Source: Halalkalibacterium ligniniphilum
GTDB taxonomy: Bacteria > Bacillota > Bacilli > Bacillales > Bacillaceae_D
Length of the DNA: 47,695 nucleotides
Direction of reading: 5' to 3'
NCBI RefSeq assembly: GCF_000334155.1
Contig: NZ_ANNK01000031.1
Coordinates: forward strand, 1 to 47,695
In this document: piece after piece, positions 33,366-41,488 of the stretch
Layout: the number at the start of each line of letters is the position of its first letter
Numbering within the stretch: position 1 is the stretch's first letter
Notes under the pieces: model-generated
Seen by the model: the letters and a program-made list of their open reading frames with translations, nothing else
The model's database searches: none
What the model was told of the DNA's origin: nothing
Made by a program: the position numbers and the translations under genes

Positions 33366-33408
33366 AAAAACGACCACTCCAAAATCGCGGAGTGGTCGTT
33401 TATTTTTT
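33366..33408 (+). terminator. Terminator of the polymer operon
   Basis: AAACGACCACTCC and GGAGTGGTCGTTT form a 13-bp perfect stem, followed by ATTTTTT. Confidence 0.93.
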
Positions 33409-33420
33409 AGGCTAAGCGTA

Positions 33421-33460
33421 TAAATTTTTAACAACGGAGTTCGAGGTCGTTAAAAATTTA
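33421..33460. repeat. 12-bp perfect inverted repeat
   Basis: TAAATTTTTAAC and GTTAAAAATTTA flank a 16-base loop. Its right side overlaps the start of the second family 4 repeat. Confidence 0.7.
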
Positions 33461-33524
33461 AAGGGCTAAGTATAGCTGCAACGAAGGATTTCGCTATGGA
33501 GGACTTGGTGAAAAGCCAAGTTTT
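33435..33524. repeat. Dispersed repeat family 4, copy 2
   Basis: Shares CGGAGTTCGAGG, GGCTAAGTATA, GCAACGAAGG, TTTCG and CCAAGT with 2593-2648 in the same order and orientation. Confidence 0.5.
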
Positions 33525-33560
33525 GTTTGTCTTTCAGGGAGTTGGAGAGCTAGTCGTTTT

Positions 33561-33750
33561 TGAAGTGGGCTCAGTGTTCCTTTATATGTGAAAAAATACG
33601 CTTGTATGGTAGAAGTGGACTAAGATTCCGCTATTTGCAGATAATATGGATAATTGACAGGAGTATTGACTAAATGAGTGCTACTGAGTTCGAATGGCTG
33701 AAAATAAGGGAGTTTTTTCGCAAATAGAGGATTACATGTCCGTTAAAAAA
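33561..33750. repeat. Repeat family 3 cluster, second copy
   Basis: Forward units near 33564 and 33616 (GTGGACTAAGATTCCGCTAT) and an inverted unit near 33710-33744 (TTTTTTCGCAAATAGAGGAT). The layout is the same as at 29415-29606. Confidence 0.75.
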
Positions 33751-33840
33751 GTAAATTTCAAAAGAAAATCTCACATGGGGCATTCAACTTACCTATCTCC
33801 ATTTTCTATGACATTGGTTCTACAAGTATGAGGAGAGTTT

Positions 33841-33912
33841 GAATGGACTGTGGTTCCGTTATTTAGGTAGTTGTTTTCTAATGATTTATCGAGGATAACG
33901 AACTCAGTGTCC
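33841..33912. repeat. Repeat family 3, facing pair
   Basis: A forward unit (AATGGACTGTGGTTCCGTTA) and an inverted unit (GAACTCAGTGTCC) just before the tandem array. Confidence 0.5.
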
Positions 33913-33926
33913 TTAAATTTAAATAA

Positions 33927-34713
33927 AGCTTTATGGCAGGGTGAGAGAGGTTGCTGTTTAGGGGGTAAGAAAAACTAGAAACTCCCGCCGAACTGCTTTC
34001 TTCGATGATTGCTAAAGCAGATATGGTAGCTCGTGCTCTCTTTTGAGGGTATCTGGCGGGAGTGAAAATCACCCGAAAAATTGAGCTATGCCGCCCTTTC
34101 ATAAAGAAAGGTGTAAAACCAAGGTTTTGTTTTTCTTGATTAAGCTTTATGGCAGGGTGAGAGAGGGTGTTGTTTAGGGGGGTAAGAAAAACTAGAAACT
34201 CCCGCCGAACTGCTTTCTTCGATGATTGCTAAAGCAGATATGGTAGCTCGTGCTCTCTTTTGAGGGTATCTGGCGGGAGTGAAAATCACCCGAAAAATTG
34301 AGCTATGCCGCCCTTTCATAAAGAAAGGTGTAAAACCAAGGTTTTGTTTTTCTTGATTAAGCTTTATGGCAGGGTGAGAGAGGGTGTTGTTTAGGGGGGT
34401 AAGAAAAACTAGAAACTCCCGCCGAACTGCTTTCTTCGATGATTGCTAAAGCAGATATGGTAGCTCGTGCTCTCTTTTGAGGGTATCTGGCGGGAGTGAA
34501 AATCACCCGAAAAATTGAGCTATGCCGCCCTTTCATAAAGAAAGGTGTAAAACCAAGGTTTTGTTTTTCTTGATTAAGCTTTATGGCAGGGTGAGAGAGG
34601 GTGTTGTTTAGGGGGGTAAGAAAAACTAGAAACTCCCGCCGAACTGCTTTCTTCGATGATTGCTAAAGCAGATATGGTAGCTCGTGCTCTCTTTTGAGGG
34701 TATCTGGCGGGAG
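33927..34713. repeat. Four-copy tandem array of a structured 217-bp unit
   Basis: Units begin at 33927, 34143, 34360 and 34577, giving periods of 216, 217 and 217; the fourth stops near 34713. The copies are almost identical; the first differs by a few bases. Each full unit holds nested pairing arms: CTTTATGGCAGGG with CCCTTTCATAAAG, GGGTG with CACCC, ACTCCCGCC with GGCGGGAGT. Inside the last are two small hairpins, CTGCTTT/AAAGCAG and CTCTC-TTTT-GAGGG. The fourth copy lacks the outer right part, but its CCCGCC/GGCGGG stem extends through AGAAAAAC/GTTTTTCT. No transposase or convincing gene lies within. It could be a structured RNA or a non-autonomous element. Confidence 0.9.
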
Positions 34714-34731
34714 TTAAGTTTTTCTAAATTT

Positions 34732-36096
34732 CTACAATCTTCCTAAGGTGATGCCGGTGTAGTAGTGCTTGAGGATTTGTTCGTAGGTGTGACCGGCTTC
34801 TGCCATTCCTCTTGCGCCCCATTGGCTCATGCCTAGGCGGTGGCCCCATCCGCTACCTTCAAAGGTATAGGTGGAAGGGGAGGTTGGCAGCTGTTGCGTT
34901 GTGTTGGCTGTGCGAACAATCAACTGCTGGGTGTTCACTCTTTCAGTGGAGCCATTTCCGAGCATGACTTGGTTCCCGTATGTGTAATTCACCGTTTGGG
35001 TTGAGCCGTTCGCTGTTTTCACTCGGACCGACGTATCTTCCTTCTTTACTGAGAAGTTAATGCTGTTTAACGACGGGCTGGTTCCGAAAGCTCCACGAAG
35101 TCGGTCAGCAGTTTCCCCGGCACGCGGCAGCGTCGTTGTTACGATTTGACCCGTTGAGCGGTTGATTCCTGTCGCTTCGACACGCTGAACACTGTTTGCT
35201 GCTGTACGACTGGTTACTCTCAAATCAACAAGCTGAATGCCGCTTCCAAAAACAGCTCGCTCCACATCGCTTCGAGACGCCACATTTGTCCATGCGTTGT
35301 TTCGGTTTTGTGGATGACGGTCATATGGGTCTGGCACAGCGCGGATGTAGGAAAGAGGATTTAACCAAACGTTTTCACTGTTTTCGGTATGGCCGCCAGA
35401 GCTTGAATGGAAATACGCATCAATCGGTCTCCCGTTTGCGAGGGCATAAATCCCTCGTGTTGCACGGACCGCTGAAGTTGAATTCGCATGCTCTCCTGTT
35501 TTCCCTCCGTACACTTGATCTAAGGTTGTCCCGGTAATTGGGTTCCCTGATCGAGAGCGATTGTACGCAAAATTCCGTGCGGCAATTGCTTGTGCCTTCA
35601 GTGCTTCCTGATGCCAGCTTGCTGGCATTTCCCGAGGAACAACCCCAAGAAGGTAATCCTCAATGTCTAATTCATTAATAAGGGTTAAACGGCTGCTGCC
35701 AGGCTGGATTTTTAACGAGCCGCGATAGTCACGGACGCCAAAAGAGCCTGAATGCTGAACGGATGTAATCGTTGTGTACGCTTCCTGAGAAGAAGCTTGC
35801 TCAATTAGCTCAAAACCACGGTTTGACGTAAAATCACGTCCGTTGACACGAACCGTCACTTGATTCGGAGTATGACGGAATTGAAGTTCGCCTGAATATG
35901 AAACTTCCTTGTTGTTGTCGACGTTTAATAGCTTGTAAGGTCCTGTTGTTGTGACATTAAAATTAATAGAGGGAACAAGGCTCACTCGAATCGGTGTTTC
36001 ATATTTTGCAGGATTGTTGGCAAAGGCTTGTCCGCCTGTTGTGAAAATCACCATAAGGGGTAACAGCATGAGTAAAAAGAGTACTTTCTTGATCAT
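34732..36096 (-). CDS. SpoIID/LytB-domain secreted protein
   Basis: A protein of 454 residues with a signal peptide (to about residue 26). The SpoIID domain (about 140-450) carries the conserved glutamate in VVPREMPASWHQEALKAQAI and the motifs DAYFHSSSGGHTE and GSGWGHRLGMSQWGARGMAE. SpoIID itself is a lytic transglycosylase in engulfment; vegetative LytB modifies the amidase LytC. Proximity to an amidase_3 autolysin and the LCP ligase suggests the LytB-like role. GAGGAG lies 9 bases before ATG. It is the second gene after the coiled-coil protein and ends 20 bases from the tandem array. Confidence 0.9.
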   Translation of the reverse strand: MIKKVLFLLMLLPLMVIFTTGGQAFANNPAKYETPIRVSLVPSINFNVTTTGPYKLLNVDNNKEVSYSGELQFRHTPNQVTVRVNGRDFTSNRGFELIEQASSQEAYTTITSVQHSGSFGVRDYRGSLKIQPGSSRLTLINELDIEDYLLGVVPREMPASWHQEALKAQAIAARNFAYNRSRSGNPITGTTLDQVYGGKTGEHANSTSAVRATRGIYALANGRPIDAYFHSSSGGHTENSENVWLNPLSYIRAVPDPYDRHPQNRNNAWTNVASRSDVERAVFGSGIQLVDLRVTSRTAANSVQRVEATGINRSTGQIVTTTLPRAGETADRLRGAFGTSPSLNSINFSVKKEDTSVRVKTANGSTQTVNYTYGNQVMLGNGSTERVNTQQLIVRTANTTQQLPTSPSTYTFEGSGWGHRLGMSQWGARGMAEAGHTYEQILKHYYTGITLGRL

Positions 36097-36109
36097 AAGT
36101 GTTGGCTCC

Positions 36110-36334
36110 TCATGATTGTTCCAATTCTTTCTTTAGTTGTTCGACTTGTTTTTCTAGCTCATTCACACGGTTTTCAAGCGTATCGACACGATCTTTAATC
36201 GGTTTCACTTGGTTCATGACCCATTCAACACTTGCGAGAACTGGTTGAGAGTTTGCAAGAGTAGATGAGGCAAAGGATACTGTTCCGATCGCGAGTGTCA
36301 CAATCAAACTAGCGATGAGAATACGTTTCTTCAT
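36110..36334 (-). CDS. Small exported coiled-coil protein
   Basis: A protein of 74 residues. Signal peptide (about 1-28), a short linker, and a leucine-zipper-like coiled coil (VDTLENRVNELEKQVEQL, about 50-70). It precedes the SpoIID/LytB-like gene by 13 bases and shares its promoter, so it may assemble or position that protein. It occupies the place of LytA in the B. subtilis lytABC operon but shows no lipobox and no evident homology to it. TAGGAGG precedes ATG. Confidence 0.82.
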   Translation of the reverse strand: MKKRILIASLIVTLAIGTVSFASSTLANSQPVLASVEWVMNQVKPIKDRVDTLENRVNELEKQVEQLKKELEQS

Positions 36335-36366
36335 ATATTATGAACCTCCTAATTAATGCTAGTTTG

Positions 36367-36372
36367 ATTATA
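36367..36372 (-). promoter_or_regulatory. Extended -10 promoter of the coiled-coil/SpoIID operon
   Basis: Minus strand: TGCTATAAT, a perfect extended -10, about 32 bases before the start codon. Confidence 0.65.
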
Positions 36373-36540
36373 GCAGATGTGGGTAAATTGCATAGTACCT
36401 ATAGCTAGAAACGAGAAATTCGACCTAGATTTTACAAAAAATGATCGATCCTGATGGAGAAAGATGAGAGTAGATTGTGTGAAATTATGAATTGTTTCCA
36501 AAACAGAAAAATAATTTGAACGAGGGAATCCGCTTTGTGG

Positions 36541-36546
36541 TATAAT
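36541..36546 (+). promoter_or_regulatory. Extended -10 promoter of tagO and its long leader
   Basis: TGGTATAAT preceded by TTGAAC at 19 bases. The leader to 36757 is about 200 bases; no clear hairpin or riboswitch was recognised in it. Confidence 0.6.
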
Positions 36547-36756
36547 CCACTGTGTACGTTTAGACAATCTTATGGAGCGATTTTTAAAAAGATGTCGAAT
36601 TTTTGTCATGGGCACACGACTGCTTGGTTTGCTCAAAGGAGAGTACATAACCCCTTAGCGATTGAGTGAAAGTGAGTCGGAAACGGAAATAAGAAATCAC
36701 GAAAAGAGAAATAAAACGGATGATTTATGGAGAAGGTATGAATAAGGAGGGTCAAC

Positions 36757-37812
36757 ATGATCGGGTTGACGTTATTGATCTGCTTTATCGTCGCAGTTTT
36801 AGTCACACCACTTGTTAAAAAATTAGCCATTAAAATTGGTGCTGTTGATAAACCGAACCAACGAAAGGTTCATCAAAAGCTAATGCCACGTCTTGGTGGG
36901 TTGGCGATTTACATTGCATTTTTAGTTGGATTTATGGTTTTGCAGCCTCAAAGCCCATATATGGTGCCAATTCTTATTGGAAGCTTCATCATTATTTTAA
37001 CCGGCTTTTTAGATGATATGCTGGAGTTATCGGCAAAGGTGAAGCTCCTTGGTCAGATTGCTGCAGCGAGTGTGGTTGTTTTTGGCGGGGTCCAAGTTGA
37101 ATTTATTAACTTGCCGTTTGACGGTCGCCTTGAGCTTGGCTGGTTCTCCATTCCTTTAACCTTGTTATGGATTATTGGAATCACGAATGCAATTAATTTG
37201 ATTGATGGCTTAGATGGGCTGGCGGCTGGTGTGTCGTCGATTGTCTTAATTACCATCTCGACCCTTGCGATCCTTGATGGAAACGTTTTTGTGGCAGGAC
37301 TTGGTGCGATTTTAATTGGAAGTACACTCGGATTTTTAGTGTTTAACTTTAATCCAGCGAAAATTTTTATGGGTGATACGGGGGCTTTGTTTTTAGGGTT
37401 TATGATTTCTGTTGTCTCCCTGTTAGGGTTTAAAAACGTTACCGTGTTCTCGTTAATCATTCCTGTTATCATTTTGGCAGTGCCAATTTCAGATACATTT
37501 TTTGCGATTATTCGTCGGATTGTGAACAAACAGCCGTTATCAGCACCTGATAAATCCCATTTGCATCACTGTTTGCTGCGTTTAGGATTCTCTCATCGTA
37601 ATACGGTTCTCATGATTTACGCGATGAGTGCATTTTTCGGCTTGGCTGCAATTATGCTGACGATGTCCACATTATGGATGGCTCTTTTGATTATGGTCTT
37701 GACGCTTGTTGTGCTTGAGCTAATCGCAGAACGGGTCGGACTTGTGAGCGCAACGTATCGACCGATGATTAAGTTTTTCCGTCGTTTGGCCAACGTCAAA
37801 CGCCCGTCTTAA
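36757..37812 (+). CDS. tagO: Undecaprenyl-phosphate GlcNAc-1-phosphate transferase TagO
   Basis: A protein of 351 residues with about 11 transmembrane segments. PRLGGLAIY, GFLDDMLEL, TNAINLIDGLDGLAAG and SHLHHCLLRLGFSH are the motifs of the WecA/TagO branch of the MraY family. It starts teichoic and wall polysaccharide synthesis by loading GlcNAc-1-phosphate on undecaprenyl phosphate, so it could also prime the polymer made by the csaB operon. AAGGAGGG lies 6 bases before ATG. Monocistronic, with its own terminator. Confidence 0.94.
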   Translation: MIGLTLLICFIVAVLVTPLVKKLAIKIGAVDKPNQRKVHQKLMPRLGGLAIYIAFLVGFMVLQPQSPYMVPILIGSFIIILTGFLDDMLELSAKVKLLGQIAAASVVVFGGVQVEFINLPFDGRLELGWFSIPLTLLWIIGITNAINLIDGLDGLAAGVSSIVLITISTLAILDGNVFVAGLGAILIGSTLGFLVFNFNPAKIFMGDTGALFLGFMISVVSLLGFKNVTVFSLIIPVIILAVPISDTFFAIIRRIVNKQPLSAPDKSHLHHCLLRLGFSHRNTVLMIYAMSAFFGLAAIMLTMSTLWMALLIMVLTLVVLELIAERVGLVSATYRPMIKFFRRLANVKRPS

Positions 37813-37818
37813 AAAAGC

Positions 37819-37858
37819 AAAGTCTGCTTCCGCCTAAAAGGGGAGCAGGCTTTTTTTT
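37819..37858 (+). terminator. Terminator after tagO
   Basis: AAGTCTGCTTCC pairs with GGGGAGCAGGCTT, followed by a T run. Confidence 0.9.
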
Positions 37859-38082
37859 TAGCGAATATTTTTCCTGAGCGTATCAAAACGAGGCAAGGCA
37901 AAAGTGTAGTTTTTCGAAAGTCACGTTATCGCCATAGTGTTGGAAGACGTGAAAACTTTGATTTATCAACGCTTGTTAGGATATGGATGTAAATGAAAGG
38001 AATTGCTTAAATTCATGAGATGAGGCATGATGATAGCCGTTTTCATGATGAATGTTTTCGTTTTCATGAGCTGTTATGCCTT

Positions 38083-38111
38083 TTGAAAAAATTTGGCTAC
38101 CAATGGATAAT
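38083..38111 (+). promoter_or_regulatory. Sigma-A promoter of the 31-residue peptide gene
   Basis: TTGAAA, exactly 17 bases, GATAAT. The expected transcript start near 38118 makes the second ATG (38144) the better start. The 37861-38082 stretch upstream holds repeated TTTTCATGA words but no gene. Confidence 0.6.
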
Positions 38112-38143
38112 GAAGGTAATTCATGAAGAAAGAAGGCAATAAA

Positions 38144-38239
38144 ATGAAACGGTTCTTTTCTAAAGTATTTGACGCGGTGACGAAGGCTCAGGAACAACGT
38201 GCAAAAGAAATGATTAAACACCGTAATTTCTACTATTAA
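38144..38239 (+). CDS. 31-residue basic peptide
   Basis: A short frame encodes MKRFFSKVFDAVTKAQ followed by EQRAKEMIKHRNFYY: a basic, amphipathic helix with an aromatic end, and no membrane segment. AAGAAGG lies 7 bases before ATG, a good promoter precedes it and a strong terminator follows 4 bases after the stop, so it is a complete transcription unit. An in-frame ATG at 38123 would add seven residues. The shape recalls small DUF1127-like proteins, without a clear match. Confidence 0.6.
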   Translation: MKRFFSKVFDAVTKAQEQRAKEMIKHRNFYY

Positions 38240-38242
38240 TAT

Positions 38243-38287
38243 AAATACCCTCTTACGCCATTGGTAGCGTAGGAGGGTATTTTTTTA
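38243..38287 (+). terminator. Terminator after the 31-residue peptide gene
   Basis: AAATACCCTCTTACGC pairs with GCGTAGGAGGGTATTT, followed by T residues. The convergent LCP gene has its own hairpin nearby (GAGGCTGA/TCAGCCTC, about 38300-38320, minus strand). Confidence 0.92.
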
Positions 38288-38329
38288 CATGTTAAGAAGA
38301 GGCTGATTGCTCAGCCTCATTGGTTGCTT

Positions 38330-39370
38330 TTAATAGGTTGTGTTAGTGTCCGTTCCATCGTCTGCCTCAGAGGCGGCATCAGTTGTTCCAAGCTTAGACT
38401 CAGATGCTTCTTCAAGACCGAGATGAACGCGTAGGGCATGTGTGACTTCAGCTAGAGACGCTTCATCTAATTGGACATAGGACACGCCATTGATTGATGT
38501 TGGACTAGATTCAATATTAATCGTATTGACTTCATTCAACGATCTTCCGTAAGAATGAAGGGCTACCATATTTCCAAAGCTTAGGTTAGTTGTCATGTGT
38601 GTTCCGACACTTTCTAAGACATCATCATAGGATGTGATCGAAGAAATGGAAGATCCTTTTTCGATTATCGCTTTAATGACCTGCTGCTGACGATGTCCGC
38701 GACCGATGTCACCAAGTGGATCAGCTTTCCGCATTCTAACGAACGCAAGGGCTTCTTCACCATTTAACGTATGTGTTCCTTCTTGAAGCGTGATGGCACC
38801 TTGATTCCCGCTACTATCTTGCTCAGAGAATGTTTTTGGAACGTCTACTTCAACACCGCCAAGGGCATCGATGATTTCCACAAACGCATCAAAATTTAAT
38901 TTGACATAGTAATCAATCGGAATGTCTAACAGCTCTTCCACGGTAGAAACAGAAAGGTCTAACCCACCGTATGCATGGGCATGGTTAATCTTGTCAGGAT
39001 TCGTTCGACCAGGAATGTTGACAAGGGAATCTCGTGGAATACTTAAAATGTTCACACTCGTATCTTCTTTATTAAAAGTAGCGACAAGAATAGCATCAGT
39101 TCGTCCACTTAAATTGCCGTCTCGGTCATCGACCCCAAGAAATAGAATGGAGATGTTATCCTTGCTCGGATTGACTTGTTCCTCACGTTTTTCGGACATA
39201 TCACCACGGGCTAGTTCCTGCTGAGCACCTGAAGTTACATTGGCTAATTTGTAAATAAAGTAGCCTGCTGCACCTCCAAATGCAATGAAGGAAACAATGC
39301 CGACGACTAAGAAAGCGCGAAGGATTCGTCGCAACCTACTTTTGCGTCGTTGCACCCTAGAGTTTGTCAT
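38330..39370 (-). CDS. LytR-CpsA-Psr (LCP) family glycopolymer ligase
   Basis: A protein of 346 residues with a short cytoplasmic N-terminus, one transmembrane segment (about 17-40) and an external LCP domain (about 70-320). SILFLGVDDRDGNLSGRTDAIL, RDSLVNIPG, KINHAHAYGG and ALAFVRMRKADPLGDIGRGHRQQQ contain the Asp and Arg residues that bind the lipid pyrophosphate. These enzymes attach teichoic acids or other wall polymers to peptidoglycan; the position next to tagO matches TagU/LytR of B. subtilis. It may attach the CsaB-modified polymer. GAGGAA lies 7 bases before ATG. Confidence 0.93.
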   Translation of the reverse strand: MTNSRVQRRKSRLRRILRAFLVVGIVSFIAFGGAAGYFIYKLANVTSGAQQELARGDMSEKREEQVNPSKDNISILFLGVDDRDGNLSGRTDAILVATFNKEDTSVNILSIPRDSLVNIPGRTNPDKINHAHAYGGLDLSVSTVEELLDIPIDYYVKLNFDAFVEIIDALGGVEVDVPKTFSEQDSSGNQGAITLQEGTHTLNGEEALAFVRMRKADPLGDIGRGHRQQQVIKAIIEKGSSISSITSYDDVLESVGTHMTTNLSFGNMVALHSYGRSLNEVNTINIESSPTSINGVSYVQLDEASLAEVTHALRVHLGLEEASESKLGTTDAASEADDGTDTNTTY

Positions 39371-39692
39371 GTTTATTCCTCACTTCTATAATAAAATCTG
39401 TTTTACCTTCAAAGCTAAAACCTGTTCTCGTTCGGTGTTCGAATAAACATTTCGAGCACAGCAGCCTTGCTATATGTCTTGTAAGCTACTAGCAATTAAA
39501 CGTTGCTAAGCAGTTAAGAACATATAAACGAATCTAATACAACTGTTATTCTTGCAAGTTCGGTTTGCTATATCGTATTCCGTGATAGAGTTTTATGCAG
39601 AATTATCTCGATTCTACATGTATATTATCGTAAATGATTTCGCAGAAGAAATAAAGCTAAAAATATTCATAGATTGTAAGAGATTGTGAAAA

Positions 39693-39752
39693 GAAGGGTC
39701 AGAGCAGAAGGGGTCAGGGCAAAAGGGGTCAGAGCAGAAGTGGTCAGGACAA
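39693..39752. repeat. GGGGTCAGAGC repeat family 1, copy d (four direct 15-mers)
   Basis: Four head-to-tail units: AGAAGGGTCAGAGC, AGAAGGGGTCAGGGC, AAAAGGGGTCAGAGC and AGAAGTGGTCAGGAC. It lies 12 bases before the -35 box of the Lrp/AsnC gene. The rest of the 39371-39692 gap is AT-rich with a TAGCAA/TTGCTA pair and no gene. Confidence 0.85.
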
Positions 39753-39764
39753 TAATGAATAATC

Positions 39765-39793
39765 TTGCAATTTCGAAAATTATAGATTATAAT
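39765..39793 (+). promoter_or_regulatory. Sigma-A promoter of the Lrp/AsnC gene
   Basis: TTGCAA, exactly 17 bases, TATAAT; the leader is about 95 bases. Confidence 0.75.
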
Positions 39794-39894
39794 GACGGTG
39801 ATTACGAAAATTTAAGGAAAAACAGTTAATAATATGAATTTCGTAATAGGATATTAGTCTAGGTAAAAAATTCGTAAAGTGAGTAGGTATGATT

Positions 39895-40353
39895 ATGAAG
39901 CTAGATGAAATCGATGTTCAAATTTTAAAAATGCTCCAGGATAATGGCAAACGCTCTTATACAGATATAGCACAGCAGCTTGACGTCAGTGAAGGAACAG
40001 TGCGGTCGCGGATTAACCGATTGCTTAAGGAGGGTGTTTTTGAATTCATCATTCATATGGATCCCAATAAAATTGGGTTGAATGTGCAAGTGATTATTGG
40101 CATTAAAACAAAGCTTGGACATCAAGAAGCGATAGCTGCCCACTTAAATGACTACCCAGAGGTCCGGTTTGTTGGGGCATTCTCAGGCCATCACGACTTA
40201 ATTTTGCAGGCGTATTTTAAAAACAATGAGGATTTGGTTAATTTTTTAAATAAAGAGTTAGCGAAGTTAGAGGGAATTGTGGCAGCAGATGTTAGCATTG
40301 AGCTGAAGCAGTATAAGGACTCTTTCTCTTACATGATTCAAGAGCAGGATTAA
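39895..40353 (+). CDS. Lrp/AsnC-family transcriptional regulator
   Basis: A protein of 152 residues. N-terminal helix-turn-helix (about 1-50; IAQQLDVSEGTVRSRINRLLKEG) and C-terminal RAM/AsnC ligand domain (about 65-145; VRFVGAFSGHHDLILQAYF). Such proteins bind amino acids and regulate transport or metabolism. The peptide transporter that follows is the natural candidate target, by position only. The start at 39895 has TAGG at 7-8 bases; the ATG at 39889 is too close to it. Confidence 0.9.
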   Translation: MKLDEIDVQILKMLQDNGKRSYTDIAQQLDVSEGTVRSRINRLLKEGVFEFIIHMDPNKIGLNVQVIIGIKTKLGHQEAIAAHLNDYPEVRFVGAFSGHHDLILQAYFKNNEDLVNFLNKELAKLEGIVAADVSIELKQYKDSFSYMIQEQD

Positions 40354-40471
40354 AATTTTCTGAATATATCATTAATTAAAATTATAACAGTTTCTCGACA
40401 CAGATGTAAATAAATGATGGCACAAAAAAGAAAGGCAGAATCTTAGCCATTACATGAATGAGGTGTACAGA

Positions 40472-41488
40472 TTGGTAAAAAAGAAACCAATATTAGAAGT
40501 TAATCATTTGAAAACCTATTTTTATAAAAAAAAGAAAGAGCTTCCAGTTGTCGACGATGTTTCGTTTCACGTAAATGAAGGGGAAACACTCGCCATTGTC
40601 GGTGAGTCAGGGTCTGGTAAGAGTATGACAACCTTGTCCATTATGCGGCTCGTTCCTTCCCCAGGGGGAAAAATCGTCGGGGGAGAGATCCTTTTTGCTG
40701 GTGAGGATTTATTAAAACAAAAGGAAGAGCGAATGTTCAAAGTAAGAGGCAACGACATTGGTATGATTTTCCAGGAACCGATGTCATCCTTGAACCCCGT
40801 CCTAACGATCGGTGAACAGCTGATGGAGACACTTATCTATCATAAGAAAATCTCAAAGCGTGAAGCGTACAATCGTGCAAAAGAGATGTTAGAGCTTGTT
40901 GGATTTTCCCGTGTGGATGAAATTTTACGAGATTATCCCCATCGGTTATCAGGTGGGATGCGCCAACGGGTCATGATTGCCATGGCAATGAGCTGTGATC
41001 CGAAGCTTTTGATTGCGGACGAGCCAACGACAGCTTTAGATGTAACGGTGCAAGCGCAAATTCTCGATCTAATGAAAGGGTTAAGTGAAAAATTTAACTC
41101 TGCCATAATTTTAATTACTCATGATCTCGGCGTTGTTGCAGAATTGGCGGACCGAGTTGTCGTCATGTATGCGGGTCAAATTGTTGAAGAAGCAAAAATT
41201 GTGCCTTTGTTTGATAAGCCGTTTCACCCTTATACAGTTGGTTTAATGGAGTCGGTTCCAAACATTGATGAGGACAAAGAACGTCTTGCATCGATCGCAG
41301 GAAATGTTCCAACACCAGACCAATTTCCAAAAGGGTGTCGCTTTGTCACACGCTGCCAGCATGCCTATGAAAAATGTGTGACGGAACAGCCGGAATTAAT
41401 GGAAATCGAAACAGGTCGCAAGGTGAGATGCTTCTTGTATGAGAAAGGAGTTCGTTACGATGAGTCTGCAGCAGCAAGAACAGAATGA
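40472..41488 (+). CDS. oppD: Oligopeptide ABC transporter ATPase OppD
   Basis: A protein of 338 residues. Walker [11 protein letters not shown]-loop [11 protein letters not shown], signature [15 protein letters not shown], Walker [13 protein letters not shown] and the H-loop ITHDLGVV are present. The C-terminal oligopeptide extension ([15 protein letters not shown]) with its cysteines is typical of OppD/DppD and can hold an iron-sulfur cluster. Start TTG at 40472 follows GAGGTG by 6 bases; the upstream ATG at 40454 lacks a ribosome site. It leads the oppDFABC operon. Confidence 0.92.
   Translation: MVKKKPILEVNHLKTYFYKKKKELPVVDDVSFHVNEGETLAIVGESGSGKSMTTLSIMRLVPSPGGKIVGGEILFAGEDLLKQKEERMFKVRGNDIGMIFQEPMSSLNPVLTIGEQLMETLIYHKKISKREAYNRAKEMLELVGFSRVDEILRDYPHRLSGGMRQRVMIAMAMSCDPKLLIADEPTTALDVTVQAQILDLMKGLSEKFNSAIILITHDLGVVAELADRVVVMYAGQIVEEAKIVPLFDKPFHPYTVGLMESVPNIDEDKERLASIAGNVPTPDQFPKGCRFVTRCQHAYEKCVTEQPELMEIETGRKVRCFLYEKGVRYDESAAARTE

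Noticed and set aside
33878-34102. Minus-strand frame in the tandem array, and 59-residue versions in the next two copies (MKGRHSSIFRVIF...)
   Set aside because: They come from the repeat unit, change at the ends because the period is not a multiple of three, and lack a ribosome site. They are better explained as by-products of the structured repeat, although repetition of the same peptide frame was noted.
34178-34255. Short plus-strand frame in each array copy ending TPAELLSSMIAKADMVARALF
   Set aside because: It looks protein-like and recurs in every copy, but there is no start codon with a ribosome site after the preceding stop.
33927-34713. CRISPR array
   Set aside because: The units are near-identical over the full 217 bases with no short repeat/variable spacer pattern, and no cas genes are near.
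36547-36756. Riboswitch or attenuator in the 200-base tagO leader
   Set aside because: No conserved riboswitch motif and no terminator-like hairpin could be found by eye.
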